Positions 33,694 through 43,141 are shown, counted from the first letter of the stretch. The stretch is 64,000 bases of DNA from Actinoplanes siamensis (GCF_016862395.1 NZ_BOMW01000026.1:116935-180934), one strand, 5' to 3'. Numbers and translations are program-made. The notes: a model not told the origin generated them from the letters alone.

Positions 33694-34412
33694 GCGATCT
33701 CGACGAGCACGACAGCCTGCACCGCCTGCTGGGCGGATACCTGCTGGGCGGCCTGGACGAGGCGGACACCGACCGGCTCGACGCGCACCTGCACGACTGC
33801 GCCGAGTGCCGGGCCGAGTTGGACCGGCTCGCGCCGGTGCCGGAGATGCTGCAGCACCTGCCGGACGCCCGGCACCTGGGGGGTGATCTTCCGCCGCTCA
33901 CGGTCGCCCCGGCCGCGCGGCCGAGTCCGCAGAACATCGAGAACCTGCTCAGCCGGATGCGGGCGGAGAAGACCCGGGAGACCCGGGTCAGCCGGGTGCG
34001 GTGGCTGGTCGCCGCGTCGGTGGCGGTGATCGCGGCCGGCGCCATCGGGTACGGCGTGATCCTCAACCGCGGCGACGGCGGCCCGTCGCAGCAGCCGCCC
34101 GTCGCGGCGCAGACCATCACCGCGAACTTCCAGGCGGCGACCGGGAGCGGGATGGGCGGGCAGGCGGTGCTCACCAAGAAGACGTGGGGTGTCGCGGTCG
34201 CGCTGAACATGACCGGGATGCAGGGCAAGGCCCCGTTCTTCTGCATGGTCAAGAAGGCCGACGGCACGACTCAGCAGGCCGCCGTCTGGGGCGAGACGCC
34301 TGAGCACACGGCCAAGGTCGAGGGTTCCAGCTCGTTCCCGGCAACCGACGTCCGGGCCATAGTCATCACCGACAGCGACGGCAAGATCCTCGGCACCGCC
34401 ACCCCCACCTGA
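33690..34412 (+). CDS. Zinc-finger anti-sigma factor
   Basis: A 240-residue membrane protein. The N-terminal cytoplasmic domain carries the HxxxCxxC zinc motif in DAHLHDCAECRAELDRL, followed by a linker and one membrane helix (WLVAASVAVIAAGAIGYGVIL, about residues 108-128). The extracytoplasmic part resembles the anti-sigma-K C-terminal domain. It should hold the preceding sigma factor inactive until an envelope signal releases it. ATG 33690 overlaps the sigma stop (ATGA), which is usual for such pairs. Confidence 0.9.
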   Translation: MSDLDEHDSLHRLLGGYLLGGLDEADTDRLDAHLHDCAECRAELDRLAPVPEMLQHLPDARHLGGDLPPLTVAPAARPSPQNIENLLSRMRAEKTRETRVSRVRWLVAASVAVIAAGAIGYGVILNRGDGGPSQQPPVAAQTITANFQAATGSGMGGQAVLTKKTWGVAVALNMTGMQGKAPFFCMVKKADGTTQQAAVWGETPEHTAKVEGSSSFPATDVRAIVITDSDGKILGTATPT

Positions 34413-34425
34413 CCCACTCCCGAGC

Positions 34426-34449
34426 GCCGGACGAGGCCCGGCGTCCGGC
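34426..34449. terminator. Hairpin after anti-sigma gene
   Basis: GCCGGACG (34426-34433) pairs with CGTCCGGC (34442-34449) across an 8-base loop, 14 bases after the stop. No T-tract. Confidence 0.5.
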
Positions 34450-34550
34450 CGCCCCGGGTGTCTCGGTGAGCGTGAGGCACGGCCAGCCGGGCGGGTCTGG
34501 CTGCTGGTCAGAGGGGTCTCGGCGTGCGTGAGGGGCTGTGCGGGTCCGGC

Positions 34551-36008
34551 TCAGGCGGACGTGGTGGTCTGGGTGGGTGGGGCCGCGGGATCGCAGAAGG
34601 AGCGGTTCGGGGTGGGCTTGGCCAGCCGGGTGGGGATGGTCAGGAAGGCGGTGAGCGAGCCGGCGACCATCAACGCCGCGCAGATCAGCATGGCGTGGTG
34701 GTAGACCGGGTGGAGCTGGGCGGCTTCGGTGAGCGACCCCGAGCCGAGGCCCGCCGCGAGCGGCAGGACCGCGACCGCGAGCAGGCCGGCGGCCCGCGCC
34801 ACCGCGTTGTTGACGCCGGAGGCGATCCCGGCGTGCGCGTCGTCCAGCGCGCCCAGCGCGGTCGCGGTGAGCGGCGCGACCAGCAGGGCCAGGCCCAGGC
34901 CGAAGAGTACGACGGCGGGGAGGACACGCGTCGGGTAGGGCGCGCCGGGGCCCATCGCCGACATCAGCACCAGCGCCGTGGCGCAGAGCAGCGGCCCGGC
35001 GGTCATCGGGATGCGCGGCCCGATCCGCTGGCCGAGCGCGCCGCCGCGGGCCGAGAGCAGCAGCATGATCACCGTGACCGGGAGCATGGCCAGGCCGGCG
35101 GCCAGCGCCGGATAGCCCGCGACCACCTGCAGATTGACCACGACCAGGAAGAACACGCCGCCGTTCGCCGCGTAGACCAGGAAGGTCACCAGGTTGGCGC
35201 CGGTGAAGGCGCGGTGCCGGAAGATCTCCGGTGGGATCATCGGATGGGCGGAGCGCCGCTCGGACAGGACGAACGCGGCCATCCCGAGCACGCCGGCGGC
35301 CAGCGGGAACAGCACCAGCGGGGAGCCCGCGCCGTGGGCCGGCCAGGCGGTGAAGCCGTAGGTCAGGCCGCCCAGACCGGCGGCGCCGGTGAGCAGTCCG
35401 GCGATGTCGAAGCCGTGGGCCGCGGACGGGTTGCGGGACTCCGGCACGTGCCGGAGCGCGACCCGGACCACCAGCGCGGCCACCGGCACGTTGATCAGGA
35501 AGAGGTACCGCCAGCTGCCGATCTCGAGCAGCCAGCCGCCGAGGAACGGGCCGAGCGCCCCGCCGATGCCGCCCAGCCCGGACCACGCGCCGATGGCCCG
35601 CGCGCGGTCCTCCGGCACGAACGACGCCTCCAGGATGGCCAGGGCGCCCGGGGTGAGCAGCGCGCCGCCGATGCCCTGCAGGACGCGGGCGGCGATCAGC
35701 AGCTCGGCGTTCGGCGCGAGGCCGCAGAGCAGCGAGGCCAGCGCGAACCAGGTGATGCCGGCCAGGAAGACGCGCTTGCGGCCGAACCGGTCGCCGAGTG
35801 AGCCGCCGACCAGGATCAGCGAGGCGAGCGACAGCGCGTAGCCGTTGATCGTCCACTGCAGAGCGGCGGCGGACGCGCCCAGGTCACGACCCAGCTCGGG
35901 CAGGGCGAGATTGACGACTGTGGCGTCGATGAACGCGAGGCTGGAGCCGAGCACGGTGGCCAGCAGCACCCGGCGCCCGGCGGCGGTGGCGTACCGGACC
36001 GGTTCCAT
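34551..36008 (-). CDS. MFS drug transporter (DHA2/EmrB-type, 14 helices)
   Basis: A 485-residue exporter. The start RVLLATVLGSSLAFIDATVVNLALPELGRDL and LQWTINGYALSLASLILVGGSLGDRFGRKRVFLAG are classic for the DHA2 multidrug family, with RVLQGIGGALLTPGALAIL and WRYLFLINVPVAALV following. The ATG at 36008 lies seven bases after TAGGGT, and the TAG of that hexamer is the stop codon of the response regulator gene upstream. It may therefore have its own leaderless transcript. Substrate unknown. Confidence 0.88.
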   Translation of the reverse strand: MEPVRYATAAGRRVLLATVLGSSLAFIDATVVNLALPELGRDLGASAAALQWTINGYALSLASLILVGGSLGDRFGRKRVFLAGITWFALASLLCGLAPNAELLIAARVLQGIGGALLTPGALAILEASFVPEDRARAIGAWSGLGGIGGALGPFLGGWLLEIGSWRYLFLINVPVAALVVRVALRHVPESRNPSAAHGFDIAGLLTGAAGLGGLTYGFTAWPAHGAGSPLVLFPLAAGVLGMAAFVLSERRSAHPMIPPEIFRHRAFTGANLVTFLVYAANGGVFFLVVVNLQVVAGYPALAAGLAMLPVTVIMLLLSARGGALGQRIGPRIPMTAGPLLCATALVLMSAMGPGAPYPTRVLPAVVLFGLGLALLVAPLTATALGALDDAHAGIASGVNNAVARAAGLLAVAVLPLAAGLGSGSLTEAAQLHPVYHHAMLICAALMVAGSLTAFLTIPTRLAKPTPNRSFCDPAAPPTQTTTSA

Positions 36009-36018
36009 GCGGGGAACC

Positions 36019-36519
36019 CTACGCCGCGCCCGGTGTCACCCCGGTCCCGTGCCGAGCGGCGGAGTGCCGGGTGGGCGGCGCGGGCGGGACGGCCTGCCGG
36101 GCGGCGGCCAGCGCGACGCGGGCGGCCGCCGCCGACCGGCACGACCCGGTCCCCGGCCGGCGCAGCAGCTCACCGAGCCGCGCCACCAGCTCGTCCCGGA
36201 CGAACGGCTTGGTCAGGTAGTCGTCGGCGCCGGCGTGCAGGGCCGCGGTGATCCGTTCCCGGTGCACGTCCGCGCTGACCACCATGATCGGTAACGACTC
36301 CAGGGTGGGGTCGCTGCGGATCCGGCGACACAGGTCGATGCCCGAGGCGCCGGGCATCCGGACGTCGATCAGGGCGGCGTCGATGCCGCCGCCGGCCAGC
36401 GCGTCGAACGCGCTGCCGGCGTCGCCGGCGGTCACCACCTGGTAGCCGAATCTGCGCAACGCGAAGGCCAGCAGTTCCCGGTGGTCGGCCTCGTCGTCGG
36501 CGATCAGAACGGTGAACAC
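36019..36519 (-). CDS. Response regulator, receiver domain only
   Basis: A 166-residue protein. The receiver domain (residues 1-120) has the acidic pocket LIADDEADH, the phosphoacceptor Asp in AALIDVRMPG and the lysine in DDYLTKPFV. No DNA-binding or enzymatic output domain follows, only a low-complexity Arg/Ala/Pro tail of about 45 residues. It therefore probably acts by protein contact. No histidine kinase gene is adjacent. Confidence 0.88.
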   Translation of the reverse strand: MFTVLIADDEADHRELLAFALRRFGYQVVTAGDAGSAFDALAGGGIDAALIDVRMPGASGIDLCRRIRSDPTLESLPIMVVSADVHRERITAALHAGADDYLTKPFVRDELVARLGELLRRPGTGSCRSAAAARVALAAARQAVPPAPPTRHSAARHGTGVTPGAA

Positions 36520-36622
36520 GTGGACCTCCAGAGCGGGGCGGTGTGCCTACTCCTGTTCGGCAACCGGGTGGAGCCGCTGAGCCCGGGCGGGGTTGAATCG
36601 GCGGAACACGGTGGGAGGACGA

Positions 36623-37126
36623 ATGATCAGACCGGCCCGGGAATCCGACATCCCGGCGATGCGGCGGATCGAGGTCGATGCCGGGCGGCTGTTCCTGGCG
36701 GTGGAGATGGGACCGGTCGCGCGGGACGAGCCGCTCCCGACCGCCGAGCTGCTGGAGTACCAGCGGGACGGGCGGGCCTGGGTGGTGGCCGGGGCCGGGG
36801 ACGGGCCGGTGGCGTACGCCATCGCGAAGCGCGTCGACGGCCTCGCGCATCTCGAACAGGTCTCCGTGCACCCGGCCCACGCCGGCCAGAGGCTCGGCGC
36901 GGATCTGATCGGAACCGTCGCGGCCTGGGGCCGGCAGTGGGGCGCGCCGGCGCTGACCCTGACCACTTTCGCCGAGGTGCCCTGGAACGCGCCGTACTAC
37001 CGGCGTCTCGGCTTCCGCCCGGTGCCGGACGCCGAGGTGACGCCGGGCCTGCGGGCGATCCGGGCCGAGGAGGCCGCGCACGGGCTGGACCGGTGGCCCC
37101 GTCTGGTGATGAGCCGGGCCTTGTGA
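36623..37126 (+). CDS. GNAT family N-acetyltransferase
   Basis: A 167-residue acetyl-CoA-dependent acyltransferase. It opens MIRPARESDIPAMRRIEVDAGRLF, the acetyl-CoA loop is VHPAHAGQRLGADLIG in the common V-P-x-x-x-x-G-x-G/A position, and YYRRLGFRPVPD is the usual C-terminal motif. ATG 36623 follows GGGAGGA. Substrate is not visible. It is divergent from the response regulator gene. Confidence 0.9.
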   Translation: MIRPARESDIPAMRRIEVDAGRLFLAVEMGPVARDEPLPTAELLEYQRDGRAWVVAGAGDGPVAYAIAKRVDGLAHLEQVSVHPAHAGQRLGADLIGTVAAWGRQWGAPALTLTTFAEVPWNAPYYRRLGFRPVPDAEVTPGLRAIRAEEAAHGLDRWPRLVMSRAL

Positions 37127-37145
37127 CGGGTCATAGGGTGGGTTG

Positions 37146-38162
37146 ATGCGTGCTGCCGTCTTCCACGGGCCCGGTCCCGCCGCCCAGGTCCTCCGGATCG
37201 TCGACCGTGCCCTGCCGCTCACCGGCGCCGGCGAGGTCCGGGTGCGCATCGTGCTCTCCGCGGTGAACCCGACCGACACCGGCACCCGTTCCGGCCGCGG
37301 GGTGCCGGACGGGGTGGCGCCGCCGCGGGTGCCGAACCAGGACGGGTCCGGTGTGGTCGACGCGGTGGGCGAGGGGGTGACCGGCCTGGAGCCGGGTGAC
37401 CGGGTCTGGGTCTGGGACGCGGGTTTCGGCCGGGCGGACGGCACCGCCCAGGAGTACGTCGTGCTGCCCCGCCGCCAGGTGGTCCGGATGCACGACGACG
37501 TCCCGTTCGAGGTGGGCGCGGCCCTCGGCATCCCGGCGCTGACCGCGCACCGCTGCCTCACCGTGGCCGGGGACGGCCCGGCGCGCCTGGGGCCGGGCGC
37601 GCTGGCCGGGCGGACGGTGCTGGTGGCCGGCGGGGCCGGTGCGGTCGGCAACGCCGCGATCCAGCTCGCCAAGTGGGCCGGCGCCACCGTGCTGACCACG
37701 GTGAGCGGCAAGGCCAAGGCCGAGCTGGCCGGCGCGGCGGGCGCCGACGAGGTGATCGACTACCGCGAGGAGGACGTGGCGGCCCGGGTCCGGGAGCTCA
37801 GCGGCGCCGGCCCGCACCTGATCGTCGAGGTGGACACCGGGAACCTGGAGCTCGATCTGGACGTGGTCGCCCCGGGCGGGCACATCGCGATCTACCTGGG
37901 CGCCCGGCTGGACGTGCCCAGTTTTCCGGCGATGTACAAGAACGTCAGCCTGGACTTCGTGCTCACCTGCACCACCACGCCGCGGCAGAAGGAGAACGCG
38001 GTGGCGGCGGTCGCCGAGGCGGTGAACTCGGGCGTCTTCCGGGTGGGGGAGGAGCACGGCCTGCCGATCGTCCGTTTCCCGCTGGACGGGGTGGCGCGCG
38101 CGCACGAGGCGGTCGAGAATCACGCCGTTGGCAAGGTCGTCATCGACGTGACCGCGCCCTGA
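37146..38162 (+). CDS. NADPH:quinone reductase-like MDR oxidoreductase
   Basis: A 338-residue zinc-free medium-chain dehydrogenase/reductase. It starts MRAAVFHGPGPAAQVLRIVDRALPLTG, with VPNQDGSGVVDAVGEGVTGLEPGDRVWVWDAG, and a nucleotide-binding motif VLVAGGAGAVGNAAIQLAKWAGATVLTTVSGKAKAELA typical of quinone reductases. Catalytic-zinc ligands are absent. ATG 37146 lies six bases after TAGGGT (37134-37139), suggesting a leaderless mRNA. The GNAT gene ends 19 bases upstream. Confidence 0.9.
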   Translation: MRAAVFHGPGPAAQVLRIVDRALPLTGAGEVRVRIVLSAVNPTDTGTRSGRGVPDGVAPPRVPNQDGSGVVDAVGEGVTGLEPGDRVWVWDAGFGRADGTAQEYVVLPRRQVVRMHDDVPFEVGAALGIPALTAHRCLTVAGDGPARLGPGALAGRTVLVAGGAGAVGNAAIQLAKWAGATVLTTVSGKAKAELAGAAGADEVIDYREEDVAARVRELSGAGPHLIVEVDTGNLELDLDVVAPGGHIAIYLGARLDVPSFPAMYKNVSLDFVLTCTTTPRQKENAVAAVAEAVNSGVFRVGEEHGLPIVRFPLDGVARAHEAVENHAVGKVVIDVTAP

Positions 38163-38239
38163 CGGTCGGGTTAACCCTACCGCCGGGTGGGCGGTCCGCG
38201 GGATCGGATCGGAGAGCGCCGGTGCCTACCGTCGAGGGC

Positions 38240-39511
38240 ATGACAAACCCGCCGCGTCACCTGCGCCAGCTGGGCATCGACACGCAGTACGTGCTGCTCG
38301 GCTTCCCTCTCGGGATCATCACGATCGTGCTCTGCCTGACCGGGTTCGCGGTGGGCGTCGGCACCGCGATCATCTGGGTCGGCCTGCCGCTGCTGGCCGG
38401 CGCGCTGGCCATGTCCCGCGGCTTCGCCCACCTGGAGCGGCTGCGGATCGGCCCGGTGCTGCGCCGGCAGATCCCGCATCCGCACTACCGCTCGGCCAGG
38501 TCGAAGGGCTGGGTCGGCAAGTTGTTCAGCCCGATCGCCGACGGTCAGTCCTGGTTGGACATGGTGCACGGCATCTTCCGGTTCATCCCCAGCACGATCG
38601 CGTTCTGCTTCGTCTTCACCTGGTGGTTCGGGGCGCTGAGCGGCCTCACCTATCCGCTGTACGACTGGGCTGTCCCGCACACGCCGGACAACATGGAGCT
38701 GCCGGAACTGCTCGGCTTCGCGGACAACGCGGCCACCCGGATCACGTGCTACCTGATCGTCGGCGCGTTCTTCGCGGTGACCCTGGTCCCGGTGGTGCGC
38801 GGGGCGGCGCTGGTCGAGGCACTGTTCGCCCGCGGCCTGCTCAGCGGTGTCGACGAGTTGCGGCGGCAGGTGGTCGAGGCGAACGCGGCCCGGGACGTGG
38901 CGCAGGAGCAGAAGGCGGCCGCCGTCTCGGCCGAGGCGACCGCGCTGCGCAAGCTGGAGCGCGACATCCACGACGGCCCGCAGCAGCGGCTGGTCCGGCT
39001 GGCGATGGATCTGGGCCGTGCCGAGCAGCAGTTCGCCTCCGACCCGGAGTTGGCCCGGGTGACCGTGGCCGAGGCGCTCGCCCAGACCCGCGAGACGCTC
39101 GACGAGCTGCGGGCGCTGTCCCGCGGGATCGCCCCGCCGATCCTGGTGGACCGGGGCCTGCAGGCCGCGCTGACCGCGCTGGCCGGCCGCTGCACCGTCC
39201 CGGTGGATCTGGACGCGCCGGTGTACGAGCGGCTGGACCCGGCGGTCGAGTCGACGGCGTACTTCGTGGTCGCCGAGGCGCTGACCAACGTCGCCAAGCA
39301 CAGTCACGCCAGCGAGGTGCAGGTCAGCGTGCAGCGGATCGCCACCGGGCTGCTGGTGACGGTCTCCGACGACGGGGTGGGTGGCGCGAGCCTGGCCAAG
39401 GGGCATGGGCTGGCCGGCCTGGAGGACCGGGTCAAGGCGGCCGGCGGGGTGCTGGCCGTGGACAGCGCCGAGGGCGAGGGGACGTGCCTGACCGCGGCCC
39501 TGCCCCTCTGA
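38240..39511 (+). CDS. Two-component sensor histidine kinase (NarL/DesK-type)
   Basis: A 423-residue membrane kinase. The N-terminal four-helix region (VLLGFPLGIITIVLCLTGFAVGVGTAIIWVGLPLLAGALAMSRGFA and later segments) is the putative-sensor domain common in actinomycetes. The phosphoacceptor is in LERDIHDGPQQRLVRLAMDLG (HisKA_3), with N box EALTNVAKHSHA, G1 VSDDGVGGA and G2 KGHGLAGLEDRV. ATG 38240 lies seven bases after TACCGT; GTG 38222 with GGAG upstream is an alternative. Its regulator is coded 28 bases downstream. Confidence 0.92.
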   Translation: MTNPPRHLRQLGIDTQYVLLGFPLGIITIVLCLTGFAVGVGTAIIWVGLPLLAGALAMSRGFAHLERLRIGPVLRRQIPHPHYRSARSKGWVGKLFSPIADGQSWLDMVHGIFRFIPSTIAFCFVFTWWFGALSGLTYPLYDWAVPHTPDNMELPELLGFADNAATRITCYLIVGAFFAVTLVPVVRGAALVEALFARGLLSGVDELRRQVVEANAARDVAQEQKAAAVSAEATALRKLERDIHDGPQQRLVRLAMDLGRAEQQFASDPELARVTVAEALAQTRETLDELRALSRGIAPPILVDRGLQAALTALAGRCTVPVDLDAPVYERLDPAVESTAYFVVAEALTNVAKHSHASEVQVSVQRIATGLLVTVSDDGVGGASLAKGHGLAGLEDRVKAAGGVLAVDSAEGEGTCLTAALPL

Positions 39512-39539
39512 GGGAGAACGAATCTGACAGAGTGGCCGC

Positions 39540-40184
39540 ATGCGGGTGGTTATCGCCGACGATGCGGTGCTGTTGCGGGAGGGCCTGGTTCGCCTGGTCG
39601 AGGAGAACGGCCACACGGTGGTCGCGGCCGTCGGCGACGGGCCCTCGCTCGTGGAGGCCGTCAAGCAACACCGTCCGGACGTCTCGATCGTGGATGTCCG
39701 GATGCCGCCGTCGCACACCGACGAGGGCCTGCGGGCCGCCGTCGAGGCCCGTGCCGCGGTGCCGGGGACGCCGATCCTGGTGCTCTCCCAGTACGTCGAG
39801 GTCTCCTACGCGGACGACTTGCTGGCCGATCGCCGGGGGGCGGTCGGCTATCTGCTCAAGGACCGGGTGTCGCTGGTCGCCGACTTCCTGGACGGCCTGC
39901 GCCGGGTCGCCGAGGGCGGCACCGTGCTCGACCCCGAGGTGGTCGGTCAGCTGCTGGTGCGGCGCCGGCGCGACGATCCGCTGCGCAGCCTGACCCCGCG
40001 CGAGCGCGAGGTGCTGGGCCTGATGGCCGAGGGCATGTCGAACACCGCGATCGCCCGCAAGATGGTGGTCACCGAGGGCGCGGTGGAGAAGCACGTCCGG
40101 AACATCTTCACCAAGCTGAACCTGTACCAGGACGAGGAACAGCACCGGCGGGTCCTGGCGGTGCTGGCCTACCTGCAGACGTAG
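39540..40184 (+). CDS. LuxR/NarL family response regulator
   Basis: A 214-residue regulator. The receiver domain has VVIADDAVLLREGL, the phosphoacceptor in VSIVDVRMPP and the lysine in GYLLKDRV. The DNA-binding domain is LTPREREVLGLMAEGMSNTAIARKMVVTEGAVEKHVRNIFTKLNL. It forms a pair with the kinase upstream. The MMPL transporter gene follows on the same strand after 73 bases and could be a target. Confidence 0.94.
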   Translation: MRVVIADDAVLLREGLVRLVEENGHTVVAAVGDGPSLVEAVKQHRPDVSIVDVRMPPSHTDEGLRAAVEARAAVPGTPILVLSQYVEVSYADDLLADRRGAVGYLLKDRVSLVADFLDGLRRVAEGGTVLDPEVVGQLLVRRRRDDPLRSLTPREREVLGLMAEGMSNTAIARKMVVTEGAVEKHVRNIFTKLNLYQDEEQHRRVLAVLAYLQT

Positions 40185-40257
40185 GGCTGGCCCTACCCCG
40201 GTCCGGGGGGGCTTGCTGGCTTCATCGTGATCGCTGTGGTCCATAGCGTCTTCAGGC

Positions 40258-42456
40258 ATGGAGCACAGGGGGAAAGTCAAGGGGATCGCGCCTCGGGTGG
40301 CGATCTGGAGCGCCCGCCACCGGGTGCTCGCGATCCTGGGGTGGATCGCGTTCGTGGCCGCCGCCACCGTTCTCAGCGGCATGCTGGGCACGCTCGCGGC
40401 GTCCGGCGCGGACCAGGGGAACGGCGAGTCCGGCCGGGCCGAGAAGATCGTCGAGGGGGCGGGCTTCCCGGAGCGGCCGGCCGGTGAGATGGTGCTGATC
40501 CAGGACCGGGCCGGCGCCGACCGGGCGGCCGCCACCGCGGAGGTCACCCGGACGCTGGCGACGCTGAGCGACGTGACAGGGGTGCAGCAGCCGATCGAGT
40601 CGCCGGACGGCCGGTCGACGCTTGTCTCGTTCAGCGTCCGGGGTGACCCGGAGACCGCGGCGGACCGGGTCGGCCCGGCGCTGGACGCGGTGGCGAAGGC
40701 GCAGGCCGCGCACCCGGACCTGTTGATCGTCGAGGGTGGTGACGCCAGCGGGGACAAGCTGATCGGCGACGAGCTGGACGCCGGGCTGGCCCGGTTGTCG
40801 ATGCTCTCCATCCCGGTCACGCTCGGCATCCTGCTGGTCGCGTTCGGCGCGGTGGTGGCCGCGCTGCTGCCGGTGGGCCTGGCGGTGACCGCTGTGGTCG
40901 CGGCGATCGGCCTGATGGCCGGGTTCAGCCGGCTGGCGCCGACGGTCGACGCCACCTCGCACGTGATGCTGCTGGTCGGGCTCGCGGTCGGGGTCGACTA
41001 CTGCCTGTTCTACATCCGCCGGGAGCGCGACGAGCGGCGCGCCGGGGCCGATCCGCACCGGGCCCTGATGATCGCCGCGCAGACCTCCGGCCGGTCGATC
41101 TGGGTCTCCGGTCTCACCGTGGTGGTGGCGATGGCCGGCATGTTCCTCACTCACGACACCACGTTCGTGAGCTTCGGGCTGGGCACCATCCTGGTGGTCA
41201 CGACCGCCGTGCTGGGCTCGCTGACCGTGCTGCCGGCGCTGCTCTCGGCTCTCGGCGACCGGGTCGACGCGATCAGGATCCCGGGGCTGTACCGGCGGCG
41301 TGCCGGCGGCCGGGTGTGGGCCGGTCTGCTCCGGGTGGTGCTGGCCAAGCCGCTGGTCTCGGTGCTGGTCGCGGTGGCGGCGCTGGGCGCGCTGGCGGCG
41401 CCGGCCCTGGACCTGAGGACCAAGTCGGAGGGCATCGACGGGCTGCCGGCCGACGCGCCGATCGTGCAGGCGTACAAGGCGATCGGCGAGGCGTTCCCGA
41501 GCCGGACCACGCCGGCCCGGGTGGTGGTGCGCCGTGACTCGGTGCGCGGCGAGCCGTTCGGACGGGCGCTCGCCGGGTTCCGTGCGCAGGCGAAGGCGAG
41601 TGGGCAGCTGGTCGAGCCGATCGACGTCGAGGTCAACCCCGCCGGAACGGTCGCGGTGGTCTCGGTGGGCCTGGTCGGCAAGGGCGACGACAGTACGGCC
41701 ACGGCGGCCCTCCGGACGCTGCGTGACCGGATCGTCCCGGACACGTTCGGCGCGCTGCCCGGCACGACCGCCCTGGTCTCCGGCGAGACCGCGGCGAACG
41801 CCGACTTCAACGAGCAGCTCGACGGGAGCCTGCCCTGGGTCTTCGGATTCGTGCTGGGGCTGGCGTTCCTGCTCCTGCTGGTGTCGTTCCGCTCGGTGGT
41901 GATCGCGGTCACCGGCGTGGTGCTCAACCTGCTCTCCGTGGCCGCGGCCTACGGCATGCTGGTCTACGTCTTCCAGTACGGGCACTTCGAGAGGCAGCTG
42001 GACTTCGCGTCCACCGGCGGCATCACCAACTGGATGCCGCTGTTCCTGTTCGTGATCCTGTTCGGCCTGTCGATGGACTACCACGTCTTCGTGCTCAGCC
42101 GGATCCGGGAGGGCCACGACCAGGGCCTGAGCACGCGGGAGGCGGTCCGCGAGGGCATCGGCCGGACGGCCGGCGTGATCACCAGCGCGGCGGTGGTGAT
42201 GGTTGCGGTCTTCGCGCTGTTCGCGACGCTGCCGCTGAATTCGACGAAGGAGCTGGGCGTCGGGCTGGCGGCGGCGGTGCTGCTGGACGCGACGATCGTC
42301 CGGGCGGTGCTGCTGCCGGCCGTGATGGCCCTGCTCGGCCGGGCGAACTGGTGGCTCCCGCGCTGGCTGCGCTGGCTCCCGGCGATCGCCCACGACGTGC
42401 CGGCCGTGGCCGGGCCGGCGCCGGCGGCACGGCGTCCGCTCACCCCGGTGGGCTGA
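40258..42456 (+). CDS. MMPL/RND family transporter
   Basis: A 732-residue membrane protein with the double RND layout: a first helix (VLAILGWIAFVAAATVLSGML), a periplasmic loop, five helices with VMLLVGLAVGVDYCLFYIRRERDERRAG, a second periplasmic loop, and a second five-helix set with LFLFVILFGLSMDYHVFVLSRIREGHD. The GVDYxLF and SMDYHVF motifs hold the proton-relay Asp-Tyr pairs of the MMPL family. Members export lipids or other hydrophobic compounds. ATG 40258 lies eight bases after TAGCGT. It may be regulated by the two-component system upstream. Confidence 0.92.
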   Translation: MEHRGKVKGIAPRVAIWSARHRVLAILGWIAFVAAATVLSGMLGTLAASGADQGNGESGRAEKIVEGAGFPERPAGEMVLIQDRAGADRAAATAEVTRTLATLSDVTGVQQPIESPDGRSTLVSFSVRGDPETAADRVGPALDAVAKAQAAHPDLLIVEGGDASGDKLIGDELDAGLARLSMLSIPVTLGILLVAFGAVVAALLPVGLAVTAVVAAIGLMAGFSRLAPTVDATSHVMLLVGLAVGVDYCLFYIRRERDERRAGADPHRALMIAAQTSGRSIWVSGLTVVVAMAGMFLTHDTTFVSFGLGTILVVTTAVLGSLTVLPALLSALGDRVDAIRIPGLYRRRAGGRVWAGLLRVVLAKPLVSVLVAVAALGALAAPALDLRTKSEGIDGLPADAPIVQAYKAIGEAFPSRTTPARVVVRRDSVRGEPFGRALAGFRAQAKASGQLVEPIDVEVNPAGTVAVVSVGLVGKGDDSTATAALRTLRDRIVPDTFGALPGTTALVSGETAANADFNEQLDGSLPWVFGFVLGLAFLLLLVSFRSVVIAVTGVVLNLLSVAAAYGMLVYVFQYGHFERQLDFASTGGITNWMPLFLFVILFGLSMDYHVFVLSRIREGHDQGLSTREAVREGIGRTAGVITSAAVVMVAVFALFATLPLNSTKELGVGLAAAVLLDATIVRAVLLPAVMALLGRANWWLPRWLRWLPAIAHDVPAVAGPAPAARRPLTPVG

Positions 42457-42621
42457 GGTCCGCGGTGTGGTCCGGGTGCGCTTCGCGGCCGGGCCGCACC
42501 GATGCGGCCGTACGGCCGAGCGCCCTCGATCGTGATGCGCGGGGCGCCGGCCGCGGGGGCCGGTTTCCACCGCGCAAGATCATCGCCTACAGTGGACGCT
42601 GAAATCGCCGAGGCGCAGGTC

Positions 42622-42644
42622 AACAGGCATTTACATCGCCTGTT
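42622..42644. repeat. Inverted repeat upstream of fluoride channel genes
   Basis: AACAGGC (42622-42628) and GCCTGTT (42638-42644) with nine bases between, in the 295-base spacer before crcB. The spacer is richer in A/T than its surroundings here. It could be a regulator site; it does not match the fluoride riboswitch. Confidence 0.45.
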
Positions 42645-42751
42645 TCACGTCGTTTCACCGTCATCGACGGATCTGCCCCGAAGCGCCCGGAACCGGTCGG
42701 GGAGGACGCCGCCACGTCCCCCCGGCCGCCCGCGCGATACCGTCCCCGGTG

Positions 42752-43141
42752 ATGGATCTCGACGTGGACCGCCCGGGCCTGGCCGCCGTCGCGGCCGGCG
42801 GGGTGCTCGGCGCGCTGGCCCGGTACGCCATCGGCGCCACCTGGCCGCACGCCCCTGCCGACTTCCCGTGGGCCACCTGGGCGACGAACGTCTCCGGATG
42901 CTTCCTGATCGGCGTGTTGCACACCCTGCTCGCCCGGTTCCGGCCCGGTCACCGGCTGACCCGGCTGTTCCTCGGCACCGGCGTGCTCGGCGGGTACACC
43001 ACGTTCTCCACCGCCGAGGTGGAGGTGCTGCGCGCCGAGCCCACCGTGGCCGTGGTCTACCTGGCCGCCACAGTCCTCGGCGCGCTCCTCGCGGTCTGGG
43101 CCGGCAGTTCGCTGGCCTCCGCCGGGGAGCCGGGCCGATGA
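42752..43141 (+). CDS. crcB: Fluoride channel subunit CrcB1
   Basis: A 129-residue protein with four membrane helices. The family motifs are seen: GGVLGALARYAIGATW, PWATWATNVSGCFLIGVLHTLL (the NxxG segment) and LGTGVLGGYTTFSTAEVEV (GxxGGxTTFSTF-like). Fluc channels expel fluoride passively as antiparallel dimers. ATG 42752 lies eight bases after TACCGT (42738-42743); GTG 42749 is directly before it. The second subunit gene overlaps its stop (ATGA), so the two proteins probably form a heterodimer. Confidence 0.92.
   Translation: MDLDVDRPGLAAVAAGGVLGALARYAIGATWPHAPADFPWATWATNVSGCFLIGVLHTLLARFRPGHRLTRLFLGTGVLGGYTTFSTAEVEVLRAEPTVAVVYLAATVLGALLAVWAGSSLASAGEPGR

Noticed and set aside
40252..42570. 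772-codon open frame antisense to the MMPL gene
   Set aside because: The translation is Arg/His/Asp/Gln repeats from GC-rich complement; the plus strand has clear MMPL motifs.
42457..42751. Fluoride riboswitch before crcB
   Set aside because: The conserved aptamer loops and pseudoknot sequence are not recognisable.
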